NCBI RefSeq assembly: GCF_023554255.2
Contig: NZ_JAMJWD020000004.1
Span: forward strand, 248,001-312,000
Direction of reading: 5' to 3'
DNA length: 64,000 bases
Origin: Phyllobacterium sp. 21LDTY02-6
GTDB lineage: Bacteria; Pseudomonadota; Alphaproteobacteria; Rhizobiales; Rhizobiaceae
The notes below the pieces were generated by a model that saw only the letters and a program-made list of their open reading frames with translations, searched no databases and was not told the DNA's origin. A program made the translations under genes and the position numbers. Below are positions 25,916 to 33,888 of the stretch, piece after piece (position 1 is the stretch's first letter; every line of letters begins with the position of its first letter).

Positions 25916-26695
25916 TCACATATGCGGAAGGGTCTGCTCTTCCTTGAAGAACGTCATCTGCAGCTTGGCGAGATCGCCATTCATGTTATGGAAGAACAGG
26001 AAAGTATTGATCCAGTTCAGGAAATTTTGTTCGCCCTGCTTCACGCCGATATGGGCCGGCGACAAGCGGATGCGATAGGCAATGGCAACGTTCTTGCCGG
26101 GATTGTCGTCTGCCACCTTGACTGCAATCGCGCTGTTTTCGGCAAAATACTCAGCCTGTCCGGCCAGGAATGCGGCGATGGCGGATGGGGTGTCTTCAAA
26201 GCGAACGAGTTCTGCCTCTGGCGCATTGTCCGTCAGCCACGTATCGAGGGTCGAACCCTTGGCAACGGCAATCTGCTTGCCTGCGAGGCCCGAGACATCT
26301 TCTATCTTCTCTCCCTTGCCGCCGAAAACGCCAAGGCTGACGGCAGCGTAAGGCTGGGAGAACATGACCTGCTGGGCGCGCTCCGGCGTCGCACCGGCAG
26401 CAGCGATGAGAACGTCGACCTTGTCGGCGAGCAGGCTTGGAACACGGCTTGCGCCGGTCAGCGGGACCATCTCAAGCTCCGCATTGAGATCCTTGGCCAT
26501 CATGCGCGCCAGCTCGACATCGAGCCCGGTGTCGTTGCCTTCCGCATCCTTGTAGCCCCAAGGTGCCGCGTCGAGCAGGACGCCGACGCGGAGCTTGCCA
26601 TTTGATGTGATGTCGGCCAGCGTGTCAGCCAGAGCGGGCGTAGCAAGCGCCGCGGCGATGGTGGCCGCGGCAATGATGCGCTTGAACAGTTTCAT
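25916..26695 (-). CDS. Polar amino-acid ABC transporter substrate-binding protein
   Basis: A 259-residue periplasmic protein starting MKLFKRIIAAATIAAA, with cleavage probably after TPALA. AAGGGGAA precedes the ATG at 26695. The mature part has LRVGVLLDAAPWGYKDAEGNDTGLDVELARMMAKDLNAE, the family-3 binding-protein pattern for amino acids. It feeds the permeases at 27453 and 28113. Gene order in the operon is PLP enzyme, two permeases, ATPase, binding protein, deacylase, LacI. Confidence 0.92.
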   Translation of the reverse strand: MKLFKRIIAAATIAAALATPALADTLADITSNGKLRVGVLLDAAPWGYKDAEGNDTGLDVELARMMAKDLNAELEMVPLTGASRVPSLLADKVDVLIAAAGATPERAQQVMFSQPYAAVSLGVFGGKGEKIEDVSGLAGKQIAVAKGSTLDTWLTDNAPEAELVRFEDTPSAIAAFLAGQAEYFAENSAIAVKVADDNPGKNVAIAYRIRLSPAHIGVKQGEQNFLNWINTFLFFHNMNGDLAKLQMTFFKEEQTLPHM

Positions 26696-26734
26696 GTCAT
26701 TCCCCTTTTGTTGCGATTGGATTTTCTCCACCGG

Positions 26735-27466
26735 TTACCCTGCGTGGTGACCGATGAAACTCTTTAGTTCCGGCGTTTGCGGATTGGCGAAGAGCGTCTT
26801 GGGGTCGCCCTGTTCCCAGACGCGGCCCTGGTGCATGAAGACCAGCTTCGTCGCGACATTGCGGGCAAAGTTCATCTCGTGGGTGACGAGAACCATGGTC
26901 ATGCCCTGAGCTGCCATTTCCTCCATCACCTTGAGCACTTCACCGACCAGTTCCGGATCGAGCGCCGAGGTTACTTCGTCGAACAGCATCAGATGAGGCG
27001 ACATTGCCAGGCAGCGGGCAATGGCGACCCGCTGCTGCTGCCCGCCCGAAAGCTGCTCCGGATATGCCTTCAGCTTGTCGGCAAGGCCGACGCGCTCGAG
27101 AACCGACAGCGCCAGTTTCCGTGCCCCCTGCTTGTCGGTCTTTCCGGTCAGGATCGGTGCAAGCGTGACGTTCTTTTCGATCGTCATATGGGGGAAGAGA
27201 TTGAAGGCCTGGAAAACGATGCCAACCTTCTGTCGCATCTGTCTGAGGCCGTCCATTTTCGCGGAAACCGATTGCCCTTCGAGCAGTATCTCACCCGAAT
27301 TGATCGTTTCGAGCGCATTGATACATCTCAGAAGCGTGCTCTTTCCCGATCCGCTGCGCCCGATAATGGTGACGATCTCACCTTTCTCGACATCGAGCGA
27401 AACGCCCTTGAGAACTTCCAGCGTTCCGTAGTTCTTGCGAACATTCTTGATTTCAACGAGCGCCAT
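26735..27466 (-). CDS. Polar amino-acid ABC transporter ATP-binding protein (GlnQ/HisP type)
   Basis: A 243-residue ATPase with Walker A GRSGSGKST, the Q-loop segment [15 protein letters not shown], signature LSGGQQQR and Walker B LMLFDEVTSALDPE. The length and the ALDPELVGEVL segment are those of the GlnQ group. Its start overlaps the 3' end of the upstream permease gene (stop at 27453) by 14 bases, indicating coupling. Confidence 0.94.
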   Translation of the reverse strand: MALVEIKNVRKNYGTLEVLKGVSLDVEKGEIVTIIGRSGSGKSTLLRCINALETINSGEILLEGQSVSAKMDGLRQMRQKVGIVFQAFNLFPHMTIEKNVTLAPILTGKTDKQGARKLALSVLERVGLADKLKAYPEQLSGGQQQRVAIARCLAMSPHLMLFDEVTSALDPELVGEVLKVMEEMAAQGMTMVLVTHEMNFARNVATKLVFMHQGRVWEQGDPKTLFANPQTPELKSFIGHHAG

Positions 27467-28103
27467 TGAGCCGCGCCTCCAGGGTCCGGGACCAGGTGGT
27501 CAGTGGGAAACAGATGGTGAAGTAGATTGCCGCCACCAGCGTGTAGACGAGAAGCGGCTGAAAGGTCCCGGCGCTGATCATCTGCCCGGCACGGGCCAGT
27601 TCGACCAGGCCGACAACGGAAGCGAGCGAGGTGTTCTTGATGAGCTGAACCAGGAACCCGACCGTCGCCGGCAGCGCGATACGAAACGCCTGCGGAGCAA
27701 TGATATGGACGAATTGCTGTAGCCAGGAAAGGCCGAGGCAGGCGCCCGCCTCCCACTGCGCCTGACGCACGGCCTGAATGCCACCGCGCCAGATGTCGCC
27801 GAGAAAGACCGCGGTATAGATCGTATACGCGGCACCGACCGCAACGACGGTTGGCACATCTTTGCCGACAAGCACCGGAATGCCGAAATAGAAGAACATC
27901 AGCAGGCCCAGGAGCGGGATGCCCTGGATGAGTTCGATCAGCGCCGTGGCGACAGTGCGCAAAACCGCGGATCCGCTGGTCCGCGCCAGAGCAAGTGCGA
28001 GCCCCACGGGCACTCCAAAGGCAAGCGCGATCGCTGCCATGAGGAAAGTCCATTCGAGCGCGGTTGCGAGAAAAAGCAGGTCGGAGAAGGAGAACTGACG
28101 CAT
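27453..28103 (-). CDS. Polar amino-acid ABC transporter permease
   Basis: A 216-residue HisM/GlnP-type permease with about five hydrophobic helices. The cytoplasmic loop EAGACLGLSWLQQFVHIIAPQAFR near residue 125 carries the G-x3-P coupling motif, and LIKNTSLAS follows it. It pairs with the permease at 28113 to form the channel. Confidence 0.92.
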   Translation of the reverse strand: MRQFSFSDLLFLATALEWTFLMAAIALAFGVPVGLALALARTSGSAVLRTVATALIELIQGIPLLGLLMFFYFGIPVLVGKDVPTVVAVGAAYTIYTAVFLGDIWRGGIQAVRQAQWEAGACLGLSWLQQFVHIIAPQAFRIALPATVGFLVQLIKNTSLASVVGLVELARAGQMISAGTFQPLLVYTLVAAIYFTICFPLTTWSRTLEARLNGAR

Positions 28104-28112
28104 GGTCTGGAC

Positions 28113-28781
28113 CTATCGGCGCGTTGGCCAGCGGAAGGCTGCCCGCCCGACAAGCGCGAAGGCAATCTTGAAGAGAACAACGAGAGTGAAATAGATGCCG
28201 CAAGTCAGCGCATAGACTTCAAAGCTGCGATAGGTGCGACTGTCGATAAAGCCTGCCGCATGGAACAACTCATCGGCAGAAACCTGCGAGGCGATCGAGG
28301 TGCCAAGCAACAGCAGCACGAATTGCGACGTGATCGACGGATAGATGTTGCGGATCGCCGGAGGCAGTACGATCCGCGACAAAACCTGCCAGCGGGTAAG
28401 GCCGAGGCACAGACCCGCCTCGATCTGGCTGGCCGGAATGGAATTCAGTCCGGATCGCAGGATCTCGCTGGCATAGGCGCCGAAATAGATGGACAAGGCC
28501 ACGATCGAAGCCTGGATCGGCGAGAACTTCAGGCCGATGGTCGGGGGGACGAAAAAGATGATGAATATCTGCAGCAATGCCGGCGTGTTGCGGATGATCT
28601 CGATATAGGTGCGCACGGCGATGCGGGCGGGTTTCGGCCCGCCGCGCAGCACGATCGCACCGATAATCCCGATAATGAGCCCGATCATCGTCGCAGAGAC
28701 CGTCAGCAACAGCGTCGTCAGAACGCCATCGATGAATTGGTCCGAGTAGCGCCAGAGCGGGCGAAAATTGAAATTAGGCAT
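28113..28781 (-). CDS. Polar amino-acid ABC transporter permease
   Basis: A 222-residue HisQ/GlnP-type permease. The coupling loop is EAGLCLGLTRWQVLSRIVLPPAIRN near residue 140. The gene starts 9 bases after the stop of the PLP-enzyme gene and is followed after 9 bases by the second permease. It forms the heterodimer with the product of 27453-28103. Confidence 0.92.
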   Translation of the reverse strand: MPNFNFRPLWRYSDQFIDGVLTTLLLTVSATMIGLIIGIIGAIVLRGGPKPARIAVRTYIEIIRNTPALLQIFIIFFVPPTIGLKFSPIQASIVALSIYFGAYASEILRSGLNSIPASQIEAGLCLGLTRWQVLSRIVLPPAIRNIYPSITSQFVLLLLGTSIASQVSADELFHAAGFIDSRTYRSFEVYALTCGIYFTLVVLFKIAFALVGRAAFRWPTRR

Positions 28782-28790
28782 CGGCCGGTC

Positions 28791-30107
28791 CTAGTGAAAG
28801 AAGGTTCGATAGGATCGCTCGATCCGGCCCGACGCATCGATTCCGTAGAAGACGCGCCAGCGGTCAAAGCAGGTGCAGGGATGCGAGATGCCGAACTCCA
28901 TGACATCCCCGATCGCAAGCTCGGCGTCATTCCCGAAGGTCACGAATGCGTGCTGGTCATTGAGCTTGCTGACCATTACGGATGAGGCGAGGTCAGCCTC
29001 GATCATTCGGCCATCCCGGTAAAGGCGGAGCGCCACGGGCAGATCCTGGTCGAATGACACGTCCCGCATCCCCATGCCGACGATCGCCAGTCCTGATTCC
29101 GGAACGGAAATGACCTCTGCCCAGATACGCATGGCAGGCTTGAAAGCCTTGGAGGCGATGAAGGCAAAACCCTCTGGCATCAGCAGCCTGCGAGCGTCAA
29201 TGGATTCGAATCCGCGCTGATAGACGCCGTGGTCGGCGAAGAATATCGCCCCGCTCCGAAGCAGCAGCGTGGCATTGCCATCGGCATCGCATACGGGGGC
29301 AAGAGCTGCGATGACGCGATCGAAATGGATCGAGCCACCGGCTGAAATGACCAGCGCGCGCTCGGGATGCTTCTGCCGGATGATGGCGAAAGTCTCGGCA
29401 ACAAGATCGAACAGAGCGCCCATGTTCGCATCGAGTACGTCAGACGTTGCTCCGACGACCGAGCCTTCATAGGTCGATACGCCGGCCAGCATGATTTCCG
29501 CCCCCGTCGTCGAAAGGGTCTCGACGATCTCGGCGGCAACATCCTTCGTGCGGGCGCCGGTTCGGCCGGCGCCAACTTCGACGAAGACCTTGAACGGGTC
29601 GCCCGCGCGACCCGCGAAAGCCTGCACGAGATTGGCCGCCGCCTGTTCGGAATCGACGCAACAGGCGATTTCGGCGTGCGGAAATGCGTCGGCGAGCACA
29701 CGCAAACGCCGAGCGGATGCCACGCCACCGATCTGGTTGGCAATCAGGACATTCGTCACGCCTGCTCCAAGCAGCACCTCCGCCTGGAAGAGGTCGGCGA
29801 CAGTTGCGCCCCATGCTCCGGCGCCGACAAGATCGATCGCAATCTCCGGACACATCGGGGTCTTTGCATGCGGCGCCACCTTTGCCCCATAGGCAGATGC
29901 AAGCCTCAGAAAATGGTCGCGATTGCTGCGATAGGTCGCCAGATCGACAGTCAAGAGCGGCAGCAAAAGCGAACCATCCGCAGGATTGGCGCCGATGGCA
30001 TTGGTTTGGGCACCACATTCCGGTCTATCGCCGGATGCCTGCCGAATGGGCGAATTGGGCTGCATTGATTCCGATGGTATCGTTGTCATTGACATTGCTG
30101 GTAACAT
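28791..30107 (-). CDS. PLP-dependent D-serine dehydratase / D-threonine aldolase-like amino-acid deaminase
   Basis: A 438-residue fold-type III (alanine-racemase-like) enzyme. PLP lysine is Lys82 in APHAKTPMCPE. The C-terminal HPC motif (His409, Cys411) matches the zinc ligands of eukaryotic-type D-serine dehydratase. GNDAEL and GHPC-like spacing support a deaminase rather than a racemase. It would convert a D-amino acid to a keto acid plus ammonia, and the divergent RidA gene fits detoxification of the enamine/imine intermediate. The start is unsure: ATGs at 30107, 30095 and 30089. The N-terminal 50 residues are not family-conserved, and the 30089 start lies in an operator-like repeat. Confidence 0.85.
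   Translation of the reverse strand: MLPAMSMTTIPSESMQPNSPIRQASGDRPECGAQTNAIGANPADGSLLLPLLTVDLATYRSNRDHFLRLASAYGAKVAPHAKTPMCPEIAIDLVGAGAWGATVADLFQAEVLLGAGVTNVLIANQIGGVASARRLRVLADAFPHAEIACCVDSEQAAANLVQAFAGRAGDPFKVFVEVGAGRTGARTKDVAAEIVETLSTTGAEIMLAGVSTYEGSVVGATSDVLDANMGALFDLVAETFAIIRQKHPERALVISAGGSIHFDRVIAALAPVCDADGNATLLLRSGAIFFADHGVYQRGFESIDARRLLMPEGFAFIASKAFKPAMRIWAEVISVPESGLAIVGMGMRDVSFDQDLPVALRLYRDGRMIEADLASSVMVSKLNDQHAFVTFGNDAELAIGDVMEFGISHPCTCFDRWRVFYGIDASGRIERSYRTFFH
30073..30089. repeat. Second copy of the operator-like sequence over the start region
   Basis: GATGGTATCGTTGTCAT differs in one base from the first 17 bases of the palindrome at 30110-30127 and lies 37 bases away. It covers the ATG at 30089 of the PLP-enzyme gene. 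Two similar sites about 3.5 helical turns apart fit looping or cooperative LacI binding. Confidence 0.4.
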
Positions 30108-30109
30108 CT

Positions 30110-30127
30110 GATGGTAACGTTGTCATC
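30110..30127. promoter_or_regulatory. Candidate LacI-family operator GATGGTAACGTTGTCATC
   Basis: An 18-base near-palindrome (GATG..AACGTT..CATC) with the central CG typical of LacI/GalR/PurR operators. It lies at the head of the minus-strand operon that ends with the LacI gene, in the divergent region with ridA. Confidence 0.55.
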
Positions 30128-30219
30128 CGATTTTTTCAGTGCTGACGGTAAAATCCGGTGTGCGTTGCCGACCAGATCGGAAGAGCGAAGTCCATTGTGA
30201 TAGCGAAAGGAACATTGAC

Positions 30220-30615
30220 ATGACCGATAGAGAACTGATCCGCTATGCCGTCGCCGATGCCCAGGCGGGCGGGCAAAGGCGCCCTTTCGCCAAAGCCGTC
30301 CGCGCTGGCGATTTCGTCTATGTTTCTGGCCAGGTCCCCACGGTTGATGGCGAAGTCATCGTCGGCAATATCGTTGCGCAAACGGAACAGGTTATCGCAA
30401 ATATCATCGACGTGCTGGCGCTTGCCGATTGCACATTGGCCGACGTCGTCAAGGTCAATGTCTGGCTCGACGACGCGCGCGATTTCTCGAGCTTTAACGC
30501 CGTGTTCCAGAAATACTTCATCGATCACCCACCGGCGCGTTCCACCGTCCAGTCTCCGATGATGGTCGACGTCAAGGTGGAAATGGACGTGATTGCCTAC
30601 AAACCGCAGAGATAG
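30220..30615 (+). CDS. RidA-family enamine/imine deaminase
   Basis: A 131-residue RidA/YjgF protein starting at ATG 30220 (MTDRELIRYAV), with AAAGGA 8 bases upstream. The conserved VYVSGQVP strand, VVKVNVWLDD and the arginine-bearing PPARSTVQ (about residues 108-115) are present. RidA proteins hydrolyse reactive 2-aminoacrylate-type imines produced by PLP dehydratases. It is divergent from the D-serine-dehydratase-like gene, which would generate just such an intermediate, and shares the LacI-operator region. Confidence 0.92.
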   Translation: MTDRELIRYAVADAQAGGQRRPFAKAVRAGDFVYVSGQVPTVDGEVIVGNIVAQTEQVIANIIDVLALADCTLADVVKVNVWLDDARDFSSFNAVFQKYFIDHPPARSTVQSPMMVDVKVEMDVIAYKPQR

Positions 30616-30747
30616 CATGCAAAAGCGTGAGCGGCTTCAGCGCCTTGATAAGATCGAACCGCGGTTCCCATCGTTTCTGGGCGCCGGATAGCCCCTGCTC
30701 CTTCAGGATAGGCGCTGGTCCACCCTGACTTGGGGATCTACGCCCGC

Positions 30748-31443
30748 TTACGGTTGCAGCCCTGCGCATTGGGCGGTGTTCCGTATGTGGGTCTCCATCT
30801 CGAATTTGGCTTTCGCGCCATTATTCGTCGCCAGCGCCGCAATGATGCGTCGGTGCTCGGCGATCGATGCCTTCATGCGTTCCTGATCTGTCATGGGAAT
30901 CGGCTGACGTTGCGTTTCTGTCACCTGGTCGCGCACCGTCTCATAGAGCGCCCGCAGCATCGCGTTCGCACAGGCCGAGACGATAATGCCGTGGAACTCG
31001 AGATCCGCGTCAACATTGGTCAGAAGATCCTGTCGGGCCCAGCAATCTTCCATGGTTCGCGTCGCCTCCTCCAGTTTTTCCAGCTGGCGTTGGGTGAGCC
31101 GGCCAGCCGAGAGCCGCGCGATTTCCCCTTCCAGCAGGATACGGGTCTGAAACACGTCGAAGACGGGATAACTGTCGGAATAACGCCAGGGTGCAATGTC
31201 GCCGGAAACGCCGTCGGGATGACCCACGACGAACGTGCCGCGGCCGGGCTCGGTCTTGAGGAGGCCTAGCGTTTCCAAAGTGAGCAATGCTTCCCGAAGC
31301 GAGGCCCGACTAATGCCAAATTTTTGCGAAAATTCCCGTTGCGACGGAATCTTTTCCCCTGTTTTCAGGGCTCCGCTGTTGATCATCGTCTGGATTTCAC
31401 GCGCCACCGATTGTGGGACAAGCGTCTTGTTCAGCATGCGCAC
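30748..31443 (-). CDS. GntR-family regulator, FadR subfamily
   Basis: A 231-residue regulator. The N-terminal winged helix has GEKIPSQREFSQKFGISRASLREALLTLETLGLL and the wing GRGTFVVG. The C-terminal all-helical FCD domain has metal-binding histidines in DLEFHGIIV and a later ETHIRN. The gene is divergent from an amino-acid ABC operon at 31599, and a FadR-type dyad lies between, so it probably represses that operon. The ligand is likely a carboxylate or amino acid. ATG at 31437 is an alternative start. Confidence 0.92.
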   Translation of the reverse strand: MRMLNKTLVPQSVAREIQTMINSGALKTGEKIPSQREFSQKFGISRASLREALLTLETLGLLKTEPGRGTFVVGHPDGVSGDIAPWRYSDSYPVFDVFQTRILLEGEIARLSAGRLTQRQLEKLEEATRTMEDCWARQDLLTNVDADLEFHGIIVSACANAMLRALYETVRDQVTETQRQPIPMTDQERMKASIAEHRRIIAALATNNGAKAKFEMETHIRNTAQCAGLQP

Positions 31444-31531
31444 TTTTATCCCCCGTCGGCCAGCAATAGGCCCAATCTATTTTTTCAAGGCGACTCTTGC
31501 AAATCCGAAGGAGTCGTGTTGTTCTGGCTAA

Positions 31532-31546
31532 ACTGGTCAGACCGGT
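31532..31546. promoter_or_regulatory. Candidate GntR/FadR-type operator
   Basis: ACTGGTCAGACCGGT is a 6+6 dyad with one mismatch and fits the FadR-subfamily pattern TNGT-N3-ACNA except at the last base. It lies between the GntR gene (start 31443) and the ABC operon (start 31599). ACCGG recurs just downstream. Confidence 0.45.
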
Positions 31547-31598
31547 TCGACCGGAAACCAGAATTAATGAAGTCGCGTTGAAAAATCAAGGGGAACTC

Positions 31599-32396
31599 AT
31601 GGCACGCGAATCCACATTCAAGACAACATTTCTTTCGGCTATTTTCGCCGTCGTCGGCGCGATGACTGCGGAGGCTGCCGACCTCACCGTCGGCGCCAAT
31701 ATCGGCAATGTCCCGTGGGAATTTCAGGATGCAGGCGGGAAAGTCGTCGGCTTCGAGGTCGATCTGGTGAACGAGGTCGCAAAGCGTCTTGGCAAGACGG
31801 TAGAATTTGTCAACACGCCGTTCAATGGCCTGTTTTCAGCCGTCCAGTCAGGCCGCATCAATATCGCGATCTCTTCGATCACCATTACCGACAAACGCCT
31901 GCAATCGGTGACATTTGCGCAGCCGTACTATGACAGCGATCAGTCGCTCACGGTCACGGCGGCTTCGGGCATAGCCGGGCTCAAGGGCATGGAGGGCAAG
32001 ACCGTTGGCGTCGATACCGGCTCGACGGGCGACATGTGGGTGGAGAGTCAGAAGGAAAGCCTCAAGCTTGGCGAGGTTCGCCGCTTCGAGGGTCTCTCTC
32101 CAGCCATGCTCGATCTGGTTGCGGGGCGGGTGGACGGCTATATCAGCGATATTCCGGCGCTGCTGTACTACGTCAAGGACAAGCCTGACCTGAAGGTGGT
32201 TGAGCGTATTCCAACCGGTGAAAAATATTCGATGATGTTCAACAAGGGTGACCCTCTCGCCAAAGAGGTCAACGATGTCATCACGACCCTGAAGGGTGAG
32301 GGCTTCATCGCAAAGCTGCACGAGACCTGGTTCGGCGCCAAGGCAGAAGACACCACGTCCTCCGTCGTCGTGCTGGATATGCCCGTCGCCAAGTAA
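31599..32396 (+). CDS. Polar amino-acid ABC transporter substrate-binding protein
   Basis: A 265-residue periplasmic protein from ATG 31599 (MARESTFKTTF), with AAGGGGAA upstream. The signal peptide ends about TAEAA. The mature part has VGANIGNVPWEFQDAGGKVVGFEVDLVNEVAKRLGK and ISSITITDKRLQSVTFAQPYY, the family-3 solute-binding pattern. It is the first gene of the operon with one permease, one ATPase and the class V PLP enzyme. Confidence 0.92.
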   Translation: MARESTFKTTFLSAIFAVVGAMTAEAADLTVGANIGNVPWEFQDAGGKVVGFEVDLVNEVAKRLGKTVEFVNTPFNGLFSAVQSGRINIAISSITITDKRLQSVTFAQPYYDSDQSLTVTAASGIAGLKGMEGKTVGVDTGSTGDMWVESQKESLKLGEVRRFEGLSPAMLDLVAGRVDGYISDIPALLYYVKDKPDLKVVERIPTGEKYSMMFNKGDPLAKEVNDVITTLKGEGFIAKLHETWFGAKAEDTTSSVVVLDMPVAK

Positions 32397-32452
32397 CGTC
32401 ACGCTCAGGCGGGGCGCCACTGCCTCGCCGGGTCACCCGGAGCCGGATCGGC

Positions 32453-33124
32453 ATGAATCTGATTAACACCTTCTTCAATGTCGGGGTACTGCTCGACAGC
32501 CTGCCCCAACTGCTATGGGGGCTGGTCGTAACTCTCCAGATTGGCATCACCAGCATTCTATGCGGCCTCGCCGCCGGCCTGTTTCTCGCCGTTGCGCGGC
32601 TCTATGTGCCGGCTTTCGGCCAGGTTCTCATTCGCATCTATGTCGACATCTTCCGGTCGATACCACTGCTGGTACTGCTGATTATCGTCTATTATGCGCT
32701 GCCCTTCGTGGGCATACGCCTGTCACCGTTTCTGTCGGCGGTGACCGCCCTCAGCCTGGTTTCGGCCGCCTACACCGCAGAGATATTCCGCGCCGGCATC
32801 GAGGCAATTCCGCACGGGCAGTTTGAGGCATCTGCCGCGCTTGGCCTTTCCAACCGACACACGATGGTCGATGTCATTCTGCCACAGGCAATCCGCATCG
32901 TTATCCCACCGCTCACCAACAATTGCATTAACGTGCTCAAGGACACAGCCCTCGCCTCCGTCGTCGCTATGCCGGACCTCCTTAAACAGGCAACGCAGGC
33001 CCAGGCGCTGGCAGCCAATCCCACCCCGCTCATCGGGGCTGCGATCTTATACGTGATGCTGCTCTGGCCCATGGTCACAATTGTCGCGAAACTCGAGAAG
33101 CATTTCAGCCGGGGGAAGCGATGA
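32453..33124 (+). CDS. Polar amino-acid ABC transporter permease
   Basis: A 223-residue HisM/GlnP-type permease. The coupling loop [24 protein letters not shown] is near residue 125, followed by [15 protein letters not shown]. Only one permease gene occurs in this operon, so the channel is presumably a homodimer. Its stop overlaps the ATPase start (ATGA). Confidence 0.92.
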   Translation: MNLINTFFNVGVLLDSLPQLLWGLVVTLQIGITSILCGLAAGLFLAVARLYVPAFGQVLIRIYVDIFRSIPLLVLLIIVYYALPFVGIRLSPFLSAVTALSLVSAAYTAEIFRAGIEAIPHGQFEASAALGLSNRHTMVDVILPQAIRIVIPPLTNNCINVLKDTALASVVAMPDLLKQATQAQALAANPTPLIGAAILYVMLLWPMVTIVAKLEKHFSRGKR

Positions 33125-33861
33125 TGGCCGCCCTGATTTCCATTCGCGGGCTTAAGAAGGCCTTCGGTGACTATACCGTACTGCACGGCATCGATCTCGA
33201 TATCGCAGAAGGAGAGGTAGTTTGCGTCATCGGGCCATCCGGTTCCGGCAAATCGACGCTAATTCGCTGCATCAACCGCCTTGAACCCTTTGATCCAGAT
33301 AGCACCATCACGGTGGACGGCATCAAGGTCGAGCAGGGTGTCGCCCTTGCCAAAGTCCGGGCCGAGGTTGGCATGGTGTTTCAGTCGTTCAATCTCTTCC
33401 CGCATATGACGGTGCTGAGCAACGTGATGCTGGCGCCAATGCGCGTACGTGGAACGATGCCGGCAGCCGCGGAGCAAAAAGCACGTGACCTGCTCGCGCG
33501 TGTTGGCATTTCCGAGCAGGCGGAGAAGTTCCCGGCTCAATTGTCCGGTGGCCAGCAGCAGCGCGTTGCAATCGCCCGCGCCCTGGCCATGGAGCCGAAA
33601 GTGCTCCTGTTCGACGAACCGACATCTGCGCTCGACCCGGAGATGGTCGGAGAAGTGCTCGATGTCATGCGCACGCTGGCGGGTAGCGGTGTGACCATGG
33701 TGGTAGTGACCCACGAAATGGGCTTTGCCCGGCAGGTTGCTGACCGGGTTATCTTCATGGACGGTGGGCGTATCGTCGAAGAGGGACCGCCCGCACAGAT
33801 TTTCGACACGCCCCGGCAAGAACGGACTCGCGGCTTTTTGCGCGCCGTTCTCAATCATTGA
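33121..33861 (+). CDS. Polar amino-acid ABC transporter ATP-binding protein
   Basis: A 246-residue GlnQ-type ATPase: Walker [46 protein letters not shown]. It overlaps the permease gene by four bases. A second ATG directly follows the first (33124) and could be the actual start. Confidence 0.94.
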   Translation: MMAALISIRGLKKAFGDYTVLHGIDLDIAEGEVVCVIGPSGSGKSTLIRCINRLEPFDPDSTITVDGIKVEQGVALAKVRAEVGMVFQSFNLFPHMTVLSNVMLAPMRVRGTMPAAAEQKARDLLARVGISEQAEKFPAQLSGGQQQRVAIARALAMEPKVLLFDEPTSALDPEMVGEVLDVMRTLAGSGVTMVVVTHEMGFARQVADRVIFMDGGRIVEEGPPAQIFDTPRQERTRGFLRAVLNH

Positions 33862-33888
33862 AAAACAGGCAGATCAAAGGATATCATC

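Noticed and set aside
24815-30107. Ectoine/hydroxyectoine degradation operon (doe/eut)
   Set aside because: Only the DoeB-like deacylase resembles it; ectoine hydrolase, aminotransferase and the typical regulators are absent, and a D-serine-dehydratase-like gene is present instead.
30139-30219. An upstream extension of ridA (27 extra residues)
   Set aside because: RidA proteins start at the MTDRELIR position, which has AAAGGA at good spacing; the extension crosses the operator/adapter-like region.
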